Source: Planctomicrobium piriforme (GTDB lineage Bacteria; Planctomycetota; Planctomycetia; Pirellulales; UBA1268). From it: a stretch of DNA of 58,747 nucleotides. Shown here piece by piece: positions 26,444-35,576 of this stretch. The stretch is from contig CAMBUD010000008.1 of assembly GCA_945871035.1 (NCBI GenBank), forward strand, positions 1 through 58,747, given 5' to 3'. The notes under the pieces were generated by a model. That model did no database searches and was not told the DNA's origin. It saw only the letters and a program-made list of their open reading frames with translations. The position numbers and the translations under genes are program-made. How positions within the stretch are numbered: position 1 is the first letter of the stretch; each line of letters begins with the position of its first letter.

Positions 26444-28003
26444 ATGATGAACATTGCTATTTTAGGTTTTGTAGGCGTTGTTCTGCTGTGCGGCTTGGTA
26501 GCCTTTGGAGTAGGTCATAAAAACTGGAGTTGGGGCACGATAGTGGCCGGGGTGTTAGTGCTGCTATCGGCCACAGGCTATCTCTACTTGGTGGCAAGAG
26601 TTGCCCAACGAGAAAATGTCTGGCGAAAGATAATCACAGACTATCAAACCAAGATTGTAAAAGTTCGCGACGCAATGGTTCCCGGCGCAAATGGGATCCT
26701 CGTAGCGGATGAAAAAGAAAGATCATTGGCGGCACTCACTCTCCAGCGTGCCCGATGGCGACGGGCGCTTGAGCGAGTGAACACGTGGCGAGATAGGCAT
26801 TGGGACAACGTGCGTTTTAAACCGCCGACCAATGATGCGCCAGGCCAGATTATCATCGCTTTTGAAACTGATACGGCGACCGCGGCTCCTATTAATGCCG
26901 GTGCGGAACTGTCTATCTTCGATGCCACACCCATCGAGGAGGGCGGGGTTTTTCTCGGCGTTTTTCGAGTCCGAGAAATTGAACCGAGTGCGACAGAAAA
27001 AACCCACACGCTCATCATCGAGGCTGCAGCCGAGCCAACCGATGCCGACAAAACGAAGTGGTCGAAGGATTATGCCGCAGTAAGCCTCTATGAGAATTTA
27101 CCTGTGGACCGTTGGCTCGCCTACTACCAAACAAAGGCGGACCCCGACTTCGACCTCCAGGGAGCCTATGACGCAGCAACCACCGACGGCAGTTTCAGCA
27201 AGGACCGAAGCTTGCTGCTGCAGCCAAATCCGAACAAGATCGATGCTGAAAAAATACTCAAAGATCTTGAGTCTGACTTAGAATATTTTAAGAAACACGA
27301 GGGCGAGATTCCGGAAGATGAATGGCGAGCGCTGGCTGATGCCAGAGAGACGACGCCCCTTCCGCTTGGCTCCTACTGGGCGACCGTTGAATTTAAGGAG
27401 CCACACGAATTTCCTCCTCTTGCAGGCCAGCCAAACGCAGACCCGATGCAATATGAGAGTGGCGACACGATTGAACTTGATCTTGAGACTGCTGTTTTGC
27501 TCGGAGATTCCACCGTCACGATTAAGCGTGTCGTGTTTCGTCGCGCGCTGTCGGATGCCTTTACGTCGCTGCGTGGGGGCGACATTCCCCTTGATAAGGT
27601 TGCCGACAACAAGCCAGGCAATGGCGTGCAGGCCGACGGCATGATTTTCATCCGCAAACGATTGCGAAAAGAAATTGATGCGTTAGAGCAGGCAACGAAT
27701 CAATTGATCCGTGCAAAAACAAACACGGACGATCAATCCACTCTTTTTAAAAAAGAGCGGGTGCGACTTGAAAAAGACCTTGCTTCTTGGCAGAAAGACA
27801 TTGCTACCGCAGCCGATGTTGAGCGTCTATTTAAGAAGCAAGTGGGCATTGCTTCCGGAGAACTTGAAGCCGCCCAACGGTCTGTTGTGCGGTTTGGCAA
27901 GGAGCTTGATCGTGTGACTGCCTTGCTGGCAGGACAGGTTAACCGCCAAGCACCCGCACCCCTTCGGCCGACAGCGCCCAGCGAGAAAACAACCTCGAAA
28001 TAA
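26444..28003 (+). CDS. membrane-anchored protein with C-terminal coiled coil
   Basis: A 519-residue protein. Two hydrophobic helices at about residues 3-23 and 29-52 anchor it, followed by a large soluble part. Residues about 60-400 hold mixed alpha/beta sequence with no motif I recognise; from about 405 to 490 the heptad-like Leu/Glu/Lys pattern predicts a coiled coil, and the end is Pro/Ala-rich. I know of similar uncharacterised planctomycete proteins. It is followed by a strong hairpin that separates it from btaA. Confidence 0.7.
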   Translation: MMNIAILGFVGVVLLCGLVAFGVGHKNWSWGTIVAGVLVLLSATGYLYLVARVAQRENVWRKIITDYQTKIVKVRDAMVPGANGILVADEKERSLAALTLQRARWRRALERVNTWRDRHWDNVRFKPPTNDAPGQIIIAFETDTATAAPINAGAELSIFDATPIEEGGVFLGVFRVREIEPSATEKTHTLIIEAAAEPTDADKTKWSKDYAAVSLYENLPVDRWLAYYQTKADPDFDLQGAYDAATTDGSFSKDRSLLLQPNPNKIDAEKILKDLESDLEYFKKHEGEIPEDEWRALADARETTPLPLGSYWATVEFKEPHEFPPLAGQPNADPMQYESGDTIELDLETAVLLGDSTVTIKRVVFRRALSDAFTSLRGGDIPLDKVADNKPGNGVQADGMIFIRKRLRKEIDALEQATNQLIRAKTNTDDQSTLFKKERVRLEKDLASWQKDIATAADVERLFKKQVGIASGELEAAQRSVVRFGKELDRVTALLAGQVNRQAPAPLRPTAPSEKTTSK

Positions 28004-28028
28004 AAGTTTTTTGCTGCAACGCCCGGCC

Positions 28029-28072
28029 TAGACCCAAGCAATCGCTAGCGGCATAGCGATTGCTTGGGTCTA
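28029..28072. terminator. 19-bp perfect stem hairpin
   Basis: Positions 28029-28047 are exactly complementary to 28054-28072 with a 6-base GCGGCA loop. It begins 26 bases after the stop of the membrane coiled-coil gene and ends 58 bases before btaA. There is no T-run directly after it, though T-rich DNA follows at about 28095-28117. It is best read as a terminator or mRNA-stabilising stem; a small mobile palindrome is also possible. Confidence 0.65.
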
Positions 28073-28129
28073 TCGGTTATCATTCCCATCGGTATTTTTA
28101 GCTTTTCCTTTTTTTTCACTGCACCATCC

Positions 28130-29389
28130 ATGCCTAGCTCCGTAGCCCACCCCAATACAAAGTCCCAACTTAAGAAGGCCGTTCACCATCATCGGCTCGC
28201 GAGCAAACGCGGCTTACTTGAGCGCATGTTTACTTTATGGTTTCGCGGATTTGTCTACAACCAAATCTGGGAGGATCCCCGCGTCGATGCCAAAGCGCTT
28301 GAATTGGGTCCGGAATCAAGCTTGCTGACTATCTCCAGCGGTGGCTGCAACGTGCTCAACTATCTTGTTTATCGCCCCAAGAGAATTGTGGCGGTCGATC
28401 TCAATGCCAATCACATGTGTTTAACACGGCTCAAACTGGCCGCGATCAAACATCTACCCGACTACGAGTCTTTCTATAACTTTTTTGGTTACGGACAACA
28501 CAGGGACAATGTAGCCAATTACCATCGGTATCTGCGGGACCATCTCGATCCTCAAACAAAAAAGTTTTGGGAGACGAGCGACTGGCCCAGTTTATCCCTC
28601 CGTTCGAAGCGAATTGACTACTTTAGACGCGGTCTGTATGACCAGGCAAAATTAGGCCAGTTTTTTCGGATTGTGCATGGCATTGCGCGGGCTACACGGC
28701 GGGATCCGTCGCGTTTATTGGCGGCCCGCACTGTAGCCGAGCAGGAGCAGATTTTTGACAACGTATTTGGGCCGCTCTTTCAAAACTGGCTCGTGCGCTG
28801 GATGGGCCGGCAACCTGTGGCCGTTTACAGCCTTGGGATCCCGCCGAGCCAGCATGCCGTCATGCTGGCTGAATCTGGCGGCAGCGGCAGCAAACTCTTT
28901 GACATGTATAAGGATCGTGTGCGTCGGTTAGCCTGCGGCTTTCCGCTGGATGAAAACTACTTTGCCTGGCAGGCATTTGGCAGACGCTACGATCACCAAC
29001 AGCGAAAAGCGGTGCCTGATTATTTGAAGCTAGAAAACTACGAAACGATTAAATCCGGCGTAGACCGCGTCGAGACACACGTTGCATCCCTTTCTGACTA
29101 TTTGCAAACGGAAAAATACGGTGGTCTCAATGGTTTTGTGCTTCTCGATAGCCAAGACTGGATGCCTCCACATGTTATTGAAGAGTTGTGGACCCACATC
29201 GCAAGAGTCGGGGGACCGAATACTCGGGTAATCTTCCGCACAGCGGGCGAGAAGTCACCGGTAGAAGCGGCTCTTTCACCAGAAATACATGGCCGTTTTT
29301 CCTACAATCAAACGCGGTCGCAAGCACTTCATCAGGAAGATCGTTCGGCAATCTATGGAATGTTTCACCTTTATGAAATGAACTCCTAA
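28130..29389 (+). CDS. btaA: BtaA-like S-adenosylmethionine:diacylglycerol 3-amino-3-carboxypropyltransferase
   Basis: A 419-residue protein, near the usual length. BtaA moves the 3-amino-3-carboxypropyl group of S-adenosylmethionine to diacylglycerol, giving diacylglyceryl homoserine, the first step of betaine lipid (DGTS) synthesis. The family pattern is visible in LVYNQIWEDP-like VYNQIWEDPRVD, the SAM-binding TISSGGCNVLNYL, VAVDLNANH, and the late LLDSQDWMP with an RTAGE-type ending. ATG 28130 is preferred to the longer frame from 28064, which would run back into the hairpin. The btaB gene follows 11 bases later, and this pairing is the strongest support. Confidence 0.9.
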   Translation: MPSSVAHPNTKSQLKKAVHHHRLASKRGLLERMFTLWFRGFVYNQIWEDPRVDAKALELGPESSLLTISSGGCNVLNYLVYRPKRIVAVDLNANHMCLTRLKLAAIKHLPDYESFYNFFGYGQHRDNVANYHRYLRDHLDPQTKKFWETSDWPSLSLRSKRIDYFRRGLYDQAKLGQFFRIVHGIARATRRDPSRLLAARTVAEQEQIFDNVFGPLFQNWLVRWMGRQPVAVYSLGIPPSQHAVMLAESGGSGSKLFDMYKDRVRRLACGFPLDENYFAWQAFGRRYDHQQRKAVPDYLKLENYETIKSGVDRVETHVASLSDYLQTEKYGGLNGFVLLDSQDWMPPHVIEELWTHIARVGGPNTRVIFRTAGEKSPVEAALSPEIHGRFSYNQTRSQALHQEDRSAIYGMFHLYEMNS

Positions 29390-29400
29390 TCGGTTTTAAA

Positions 29401-30135
29401 ATGAATGAGCCGGTTAGTGATTCTCCATTGTCTGCATCGAGCAATCGTTCTTCGTCGAATAATCTTGGGAACGTTGCCGCTGACCAAGCGGTTGCCATGG
29501 ACCGAATGTACCGAGTCACTCGGCACATCTATGATCTGACCCGTCGCTACTATTTGCTTGGACGAGACCGCCTCCTTGAAAAGGTAATCACCTCCCCGAC
29601 AACAGCAACGCTTGAGGTTGGCTGCGGCACGGCCCGCAACTTGATTAAGCTCGCGGGCCGCCAGCATTCGGGGCTGCTCTACGGCCTCGACGCTTCTCAT
29701 GAGATGCTGGAAACAGCGGCGGCAAACTCAATCCGAGCCTGTACAAAACGCATTGGGCAGGAGCAGATTGTACTGCGGCAAGGCTTGGCCGAGCAGCTCG
29801 ATGCTCAACGCATGTTCGGTCGCAGTGCGCCGTTTGATACGATTCTTTTTTCTTACTGTCTATCGATGATTCCCACGTGGCCAGGTGCAATCGACGCTGC
29901 GTTGGCAAACGTGCGCACCGGCGGTGTCATTCTGATTGTTGACTTCTGGGATCAGAAGGATCTGCCGGCCTTCTTTGCTACCGGACTCAAACGCTGGCTC
30001 TCACTCTTTCACGTGCATTACAGGCCTGAGGTGCACGAGGCTCTTGTAGAGGTGGGGAAATCGGGCCGCGGCGAAGTGTCTTTTGAGTCCGTGGCTCGTC
30101 GCTATGCCTACATTGCAACAATTCGAAAGACCTAA
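29401..30135 (+). CDS. btaB: BtaB-like N-methyltransferase
   Basis: A 244-residue class I methyltransferase. The SAM loop LEVGCGTARNL is at about residues 63-73, with the acidic GLDAS after the next strand. Before it comes MDRMYRVTRHIYDLTRRYYL, a stretch typical of BtaB. BtaB methylates diacylglyceryl homoserine three times to DGTS. Neighbour btaA supports this over a ubiquinone-type methyltransferase. No Pho box was recognised upstream of the pair, though phosphate control is known for these genes in alphaproteobacteria. Confidence 0.88.
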   Translation: MNEPVSDSPLSASSNRSSSNNLGNVAADQAVAMDRMYRVTRHIYDLTRRYYLLGRDRLLEKVITSPTTATLEVGCGTARNLIKLAGRQHSGLLYGLDASHEMLETAAANSIRACTKRIGQEQIVLRQGLAEQLDAQRMFGRSAPFDTILFSYCLSMIPTWPGAIDAALANVRTGGVILIVDFWDQKDLPAFFATGLKRWLSLFHVHYRPEVHEALVEVGKSGRGEVSFESVARRYAYIATIRKT

Positions 30136-30163
30136 GATCGCCCACGCACGCTGCAACCGACTG

Positions 30164-30790
30164 TTATGGCATTAAAAATACAATGCCGGTGACTGTGGCT
30201 GCCTCGAGTGCCATACCTCTCGCGCTGATCGGCACGGCCGGGCATGTCCACGGAGCACAATTGCCTGGCCGATAATAGCCCACCGGATAGATGCATTCCC
30301 ACGGTAATTCCACGCCCATTTTGTAGGGCAACACGGGGATTGTCACAAAAAAATGTGCTGCCGATACGAACGGATCCGCTAGCCAGCCACGCGAGTGGCC
30401 ATACCGCTCCAGATTCCAGTCCTCAAAATAGAGCGGCTTGTGACAGTATCCAGCGGCCTTCCACGTAAACATCGTTGTTGAAAATTGACGTGGCTGAAAA
30501 AGCTCGCCTTCCAGCCGGCACTCGCACGGATAGTCGTTACCTGACTGGCCGCCAATCTTGATGTCGAGGTCAATGCCAGAAATCTTATCATCGCGTAACT
30601 TCTGGATTGCTTCAAGACAGTCTGTGGATTCCTCACTGCATGCTTGCGAATCGTCTTGGGCTTGAGCCGACACGGGAATGACCAACACAAGAAAAAAAAT
30701 ACTGAATGCCAGCAGAGACCAGAGTTTTCTAATCCGCCATTTTGTGTTCAGCGCTGTAGTTTGGTGATTCTTGGGTAATAACGATGTCAT
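30164..30790 (-). CDS. secreted Cys-containing planctomycete protein, overlapping guaB
   Basis: A 208-residue protein. The ATG at 30790 (GGGAAAG upstream) is the last good start; it lies inside the 3' end of guaB, giving a 62-base overlap in another frame. The signal peptide is clear ([18 protein letters not shown]). The mature part has about eight cysteines, including CECR and pairs around CAPWTC, plus aromatic stretches [15 protein letters not shown] and VGYYRPG. The end is hydrophobic (GIVFLMP). I have seen this SAAHFF...YRPG pattern in uncharacterised planctomycete exported proteins; no function is known to me. Confidence 0.7.
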   Translation of the reverse strand: MTSLLPKNHQTTALNTKWRIRKLWSLLAFSIFFLVLVIPVSAQAQDDSQACSEESTDCLEAIQKLRDDKISGIDLDIKIGGQSGNDYPCECRLEGELFQPRQFSTTMFTWKAAGYCHKPLYFEDWNLERYGHSRGWLADPFVSAAHFFVTIPVLPYKMGVELPWECIYPVGYYRPGNCAPWTCPAVPISARGMALEAATVTGIVFLMP

Positions 30791-32201
30791 GTGGATGGCT
30801 TTCCCGTACGGCGGCAGCAGAAACCTGGATGAAACGAGCATCGCGCCGCAGTTCATCAATCGTCCGCGTGCCGCAGTAACCCATGCCAGCCCGCAGGCCG
30901 CCCACAAGTTGATAAACGAACACGCTGAGAGGACCTTTGAAGGGCACACGCCCCTCAACTCCCTCTGGAACCAACTTATCACCGCGTCCTGTTATTCTCT
31001 GCCGGTAGCGTTCGCTTGAACCCTGAACCATCGCCCCTAGCGATCCCATTCCACGGTAGGCCTTGAATGTCCGGCCCTGATAGAGCACGGTCTGTCCGGG
31101 GCTTTCCGTAACGCCAGCTAATAATCCACCAACCATACAGGCGTGGGCTCCAGCTGCGATCGCTTTGGTGATGTCTCCTGAGTAGCGAATACCTCCGTCT
31201 GCGATAACCGGCACGCCGGCGCTGGCCGCCTCTGTCGCTGCTTCCCAGACCGCCGTGATCTGAGGAACACCAACGCCAGAGATGACCCGCGTAGTACAGA
31301 TCGACCCGGGACCTATCCCAACTTTGATTCCATCTGCGCCAGCTTTGATCAAATCGTGACATCCCTCCCGGGTTGCCACGTTACCCGCGATGACCTGAAT
31401 CTCCCAGCGTTTCTTGATTGCCGAGACTGTGTCGATCACGTTCGACGAGTGGCCGTGGGCACTGTCGACAATTAAGACGTCAACACCCTTAGAAATGAGG
31501 CTTTCCGCACGCTCGTAATCGAATACACCAATGGCTGCTCCGACCCGCAGGCGTCCCTGCCTATCTTTACAGGCATCCGGGAACCGCTTCATCATGTCGA
31601 TGTCCTTGATCGTAATCAGGCCTGTCAGCAAACCGTTGCCATCAACCAACAGCAGCTTTTCAACCTTGTTGGCCATTAAAATCTTCTCGGCTTCATCGAG
31701 CGTGACAGTACCGGTGGCCGTTACAAGACCCGAACTCGTCATGATGTCAGCGATGGGAGTCTCACCACTTTCAAGAAATCGCAGGTCGCGGCGGGTGATA
31801 ATGCCAACGAGTCGCCGCCCTTCGGTGGTGATGGGCACACCGGAGATATTGTATTGGTCCATCACATCCCGCGCCCGAGCCACAGTCGCGACTGGCGGCA
31901 GAGTGACCGGATCAGCGATGATGCCATTTGCGCTGCGTTTGACCTTGTCGACTTCCTCGGCCTGTCGCTCGATCGATAGATTTTTGTGAATCACCCCCAA
32001 GCCGCCCTCCTGCGCAAGGGCGATCGCCATCTCGCTTTCAGTGACGGTATCCATTGGAGAACTCACGATCGGGATATTCAGTCGGATCCCACGCGTCAGA
32101 TAGGTACTGACGTCCACCTCCGCCGGTACAACGCTCGAGTACCTCGGTACTAACAGAACATCGTCAAAGGTGATCCCGGTTGCGACGATTTTTCCGTCCA
32201 T
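30729..32201 (-). CDS. guaB: inosine-5'-monophosphate dehydrogenase
   Basis: A 490-residue enzyme that oxidises IMP to XMP with NAD+, committing to guanine nucleotide synthesis. The TIM barrel is interrupted by the regulatory CBS pair (about residues 95-205). The catalytic cysteine loop [11 protein letters not shown], the DGGIRYSGD block and the mobile flap region GMGSLGAM are intact. GAGGAGGG precedes ATG 32201. guaA is not adjacent. Confidence 0.98.
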   Translation of the reverse strand: MDGKIVATGITFDDVLLVPRYSSVVPAEVDVSTYLTRGIRLNIPIVSSPMDTVTESEMAIALAQEGGLGVIHKNLSIERQAEEVDKVKRSANGIIADPVTLPPVATVARARDVMDQYNISGVPITTEGRRLVGIITRRDLRFLESGETPIADIMTSSGLVTATGTVTLDEAEKILMANKVEKLLLVDGNGLLTGLITIKDIDMMKRFPDACKDRQGRLRVGAAIGVFDYERAESLISKGVDVLIVDSAHGHSSNVIDTVSAIKKRWEIQVIAGNVATREGCHDLIKAGADGIKVGIGPGSICTTRVISGVGVPQITAVWEAATEAASAGVPVIADGGIRYSGDITKAIAAGAHACMVGGLLAGVTESPGQTVLYQGRTFKAYRGMGSLGAMVQGSSERYRQRITGRGDKLVPEGVEGRVPFKGPLSVFVYQLVGGLRAGMGYCGTRTIDELRRDARFIQVSAAAVRESHPHDIVITQESPNYSAEHKMAD

Positions 32202-32435
32202 AACGTGCTGCCCTCCTCAAGTAAATTGGGGAAGTATGGGGTGCAAGGGGACGAAAGGGCAACGACTCTGCGTTGGCGACGGAATATTCGGGAATGGAAG
32301 CCACAATCCTGCCGCACGACAGCAAAGCGTGTCCTAGGTTTAAGAGTCCAACGGTCTTAGTCCACTTCAAGAAAAACGCAGCTTCGCTGCGACTTGTCAC
32401 TCAGCCTTTTCACACACTGTTCATTTCCACCTACT

Positions 32436-33116
32436 ATGCGATTTCTCGACGACTATCTCGACGCCCACCAAAGCCCACAACTTTCAAATGCACCGGAGGG
32501 GGCAATTGCGCACCCCAACCGTGCCGCGCTCGAAACCCACCTTGCCCGCCGTCGCTATGGGCGTTTTATGCTCACCGAAGCGGTTCGCCCAAGCTGGCAA
32601 CTTGAGGTTATCCCACAGGCAGGCTATCGCCATGACACTTATGTCGATCCGCGCAGTGGCTCCTGCCTCCCGGCCCTGATTGCTTCAGTTTCCAGTGAAA
32701 AACTTTTTGAGACATTTCTTTGTCTGCTTGAGCCGCTTGGAACCAGCTGCGACATCGTTCTAGAAACGTCTCACGAGCGCAAAACCCTGCCGCGCAAAGA
32801 CTTCACCAGAGATGGGATCGAGCGGCTTGTTTTAGAAAGTATCCTCTGGGACTTCGAAGATCTGCTCCTCAACGACGGTTGCACAGGTATCGCCGTTATG
32901 CATTCCGAGTTGCAGATGGAAGTTCAACTCGATGAGCATAAATTGCTCATTGTATACGCCCCATCTCGTGCCCCATTTGAGCGGATTCTGCAAGAACAAG
33001 GCGTTGATCGCCACGATCGCATGCGTTTTATCTCGCAGGGCGAACATCTACACACCTCTCATACCAAGTACGCTCGTCGCTTCGCTGAGCTGACCGGTCG
33101 TTTCGGCGCCTGCTGA
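32436..33116 (+). CDS. conserved unknown protein, 226 aa
   Basis: A 226-residue soluble protein with no signal peptide, from ATG 32436; upstream codons to 32394 are not supported by a ribosome-binding site. It has mixed alpha/beta composition, with an acidic LESILWDFEDLLLNDGC stretch followed by a hydrophobic strand and EVQLDEHKLLIVYA. I recognise no catalytic motif. It is divergent from guaB across a 234-base spacer that holds a small CGCAGC/GCTGCG hairpin (32377-32391). Confidence 0.7.
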   Translation: MRFLDDYLDAHQSPQLSNAPEGAIAHPNRAALETHLARRRYGRFMLTEAVRPSWQLEVIPQAGYRHDTYVDPRSGSCLPALIASVSSEKLFETFLCLLEPLGTSCDIVLETSHERKTLPRKDFTRDGIERLVLESILWDFEDLLLNDGCTGIAVMHSELQMEVQLDEHKLLIVYAPSRAPFERILQEQGVDRHDRMRFISQGEHLHTSHTKYARRFAELTGRFGAC

Positions 33117-33425
33117 CGGGAAGTGGGCCGATCGGGCTCACCCGATCAGCAACACTCTCGCGACACCCGCGGCAACTCACCACCGGGTCGCTCGTACAGG
33201 GCAAGACCACCAGATTCTCTCGCTGGCAGTGGTGCCGTTGAAGGGGCAGCGTCAGCACGCTACCAACTACCACAGTGGCTGCTGGCCGACTGATCTGTGC
33301 TGGTGAAAAGGTGCCAATTTGCGAAGCACCGCTGAATCACCTATTCTTTTTTCACCGGGTACCTTTCACCGCATCAGCCCTACACCGTATCGACAGACAT
33401 AAGACATATCACGGAGCCACACATC
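33117..33425. other. 309-base spacer before the secreted cluster
   Basis: No gene is supported. A 7-bp hairpin (GATCGGG/CCCGATC, 4-base loop) at 33130-33147 follows the stop of the preceding gene and may help end its transcript. The rest is C-rich with no clear promoter hexamers. ACGGAG about 10 bases before 33426 is the ribosome-binding site of the first cluster gene. Confidence 0.5.
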
Positions 33426-35531
33426 ATGCGCATCATTGCTAAACCAACCATCCATTGCCTCATGCTCTTGGCTATGCTTTTGTCTTTTTCAGAGCCACTC
33501 CAGGCTTGGGAGCCAAACGCAAAAGCCTTGGAAACTGTCATCGATTCCGGGGAGTTTGCTGACTATTTCGCGAACCTCTCAGCGTGGCTCGTGCAAAAAG
33601 CGCCCGTCGATCCTGCAAAAATATCCGCGACTGCACTGGATACGATTCTGCAGGATCCAGCGATTGCCCTTGCGCTTGCGCAGCGACAGTTCATCGCCAA
33701 AGCAGAACCTTCTAAATTAGGGGCTTTCGCCAATGCCGATGCCGCGAATAAGACGTTCCTGAAATGGCTGCTGAAGAATCCGAATGCCTTACAACTTTAC
33801 CTGCTCGGAGCCACGCCGCTCTCGATTCCCGTTCGAGAGGATAACAGCTATGGTCTGTCGACTCGTGTCCTAGAAAATTGGCGAACCATCTTTGACGCTG
33901 CTCCTGAGTCGCGCGATGGCATCTATCTGCGGTTGGCTATCGCCACATCGCTGCGCCCTGCGGGCACCGGTTCGCCCGGTTCTGGTCAGGCAAAAGTTCA
34001 CAGCACTCCGCTGGTGCGTTATCAGTATTTTCAAACCGCCCATGCAAATAAGGAGCTCTTTCCTAGCTTTAACAATCTGACTGTTTGGGAAATGCAATTT
34101 GTCACCTGCTCGGGCGCTTCCGAGACTGACCTGAGTTGGGGAAGAGAAATGGTGAACACATGGCGGCCAGATCTGCGCGCCGGTGAGAGGGTCGTTGAAA
34201 CCACGTCTCTCGTTTGGCGTAGAAACTCACCCATCTCTCATGTCGATTACAAGACGCTCCTAGACGGTGGAGGAAAATGTGGTCCTCGATCGTCGTGGTC
34301 TGTGTTTATTTGTCAGGCGTTTGGCATTCCGGCTATCGGCGTGGGGCAACCGAGGCATGCGTGCGTGGCTTACAAGTCTCTCAATGGCTGGCAGGTGGCC
34401 TATGGCATGGGCTGGGACGCATCCCGCCTTGAAGGCATGGGCGGCCGAGAGTTTCTGGCCTCTGTTGCGTCACGGGAACGGTCGGCGAATTTCTCGCAGG
34501 TTGAGCAGTTGCGTTGGCTGGCTGCTGCGTTGCCTACAAAGGAACACTCTTCAGCCGTCTTGGCCATTGCCAAGATCCTTGCCACCACACCGCCGATAAC
34601 GGAAAAAGACTTAAAGTCTTCGGAGAAAGCCGACGAGATGGATGCTGATCCAAGTGGCCCGGCAGTTTCAAAAACTGGTACTGCGAGCACGCCCACTGCC
34701 AAGCCGACTGAGCCGGTCGTGGTGCCACCGGGCGCTATTCACGTGGAAGGGACGAGCTACTTTGAAACTGGTGGCATCACCGTTTGGGGAGGAGAACCGC
34801 AAGTAACGGTCCTCGATTCCTACAACGGCGGCAAGCAACTGCTCTTTCAGCAAGGTATGGCGTCGTGCTGGGTGGGATACAAGGTCGACATCCCTGAGAC
34901 GGGCATCTACCAGATGGAGGCAACAGTCGCGACCGTCAACAGCGGACAGGGCATGTACGTTCGCTCCTTTGGGGCCATGGCTCCCGTCAAAGAAGCCACT
35001 GCTTCTGCCGTTTGGAAAGGGGACACCAAAGGACTGGGGCCTCAGATGGCCGTGGATAACAATCCGAGCACGCGTTGGGCAGTAAACTTCGGCGTTGATC
35101 AAGCTTGGATCGAACTCGATCTTGGCAAACCCACTCCTATTAGCACTGTGATGATCGACGAGCGCGCCTACGAAAAGGTAAAAAAGTTTGTCCTCGAATA
35201 CAAAGTCGATAACGAGTGGAAAACGATCCTCGAGGGCACCACAATCGGCAACAGCTATGCCGCCGATTTCCCCGAGGTAACCGCCCAGCATGTGCGACTG
35301 AGCACCTTGGACTGCAGCGGTAATACCGGGGGACCGACTTTCTGGGAAGTCAGTGTGGGTACGGTCCAAGACGGTCACGGCTGGATCAGCCTGCCCTGGA
35401 CGGCCGGTGTGTGGCAAACAACCAAGCCGATCGACATCCGGCTCATAAAGGGGGCCCAAACGGTATGGCTTTTTACGCCCTACCAAAGAGGTGTTGGATT
35501 GAAATCCTTTGATCTAAAGATAAAAAAATAG
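33426..35531 (+). CDS. secreted transglutaminase-like protein with nested discoidin domain
   Basis: A 701-residue protein with a signal peptide (LMLLAMLLSFSEPLQA). The middle carries a papain-like transglutaminase core: Cys in GGKCGPRSSWSVF (about residue 285), His in QPRHACVAY (about 311) and Asp in GMGWDAS (about 331). This order and spacing fit the family, so either peptide cross-linking or, more often in bacteria, cysteine protease/amidase activity is possible. After a Pro/Thr linker comes a CBM6-like beta-sandwich from about residue 437. Within it sits an F5/8 type C (discoidin) domain (about 518-640, with NNPSTRW and WIELDLGK). The sandwich then resumes with VWQTTKPIDIRLIKGAQTVW. The protein probably binds a surface polysaccharide. 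Confidence 0.8.
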   Translation: MRIIAKPTIHCLMLLAMLLSFSEPLQAWEPNAKALETVIDSGEFADYFANLSAWLVQKAPVDPAKISATALDTILQDPAIALALAQRQFIAKAEPSKLGAFANADAANKTFLKWLLKNPNALQLYLLGATPLSIPVREDNSYGLSTRVLENWRTIFDAAPESRDGIYLRLAIATSLRPAGTGSPGSGQAKVHSTPLVRYQYFQTAHANKELFPSFNNLTVWEMQFVTCSGASETDLSWGREMVNTWRPDLRAGERVVETTSLVWRRNSPISHVDYKTLLDGGGKCGPRSSWSVFICQAFGIPAIGVGQPRHACVAYKSLNGWQVAYGMGWDASRLEGMGGREFLASVASRERSANFSQVEQLRWLAAALPTKEHSSAVLAIAKILATTPPITEKDLKSSEKADEMDADPSGPAVSKTGTASTPTAKPTEPVVVPPGAIHVEGTSYFETGGITVWGGEPQVTVLDSYNGGKQLLFQQGMASCWVGYKVDIPETGIYQMEATVATVNSGQGMYVRSFGAMAPVKEATASAVWKGDTKGLGPQMAVDNNPSTRWAVNFGVDQAWIELDLGKPTPISTVMIDERAYEKVKKFVLEYKVDNEWKTILEGTTIGNSYAADFPEVTAQHVRLSTLDCSGNTGGPTFWEVSVGTVQDGHGWISLPWTAGVWQTTKPIDIRLIKGAQTVWLFTPYQRGVGLKSFDLKIKK

Positions 35532-35576
35532 TACGGCAAAACAACTTCCGATCTGCCAATTTTTATAAGCAGTGCA

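Noticed and set aside
30791..30982. N-terminal extension of the Cys-rich secreted protein to 30982
   Set aside because: It would bury the signal peptide about 90 residues inside the protein and lies fully within guaB.
34668..35486. 272-codon open frame on the minus strand
   Set aside because: It lies wholly antisense to the discoidin/CBM part of the 33426 gene, shows no family pattern and no ribosome-binding site.
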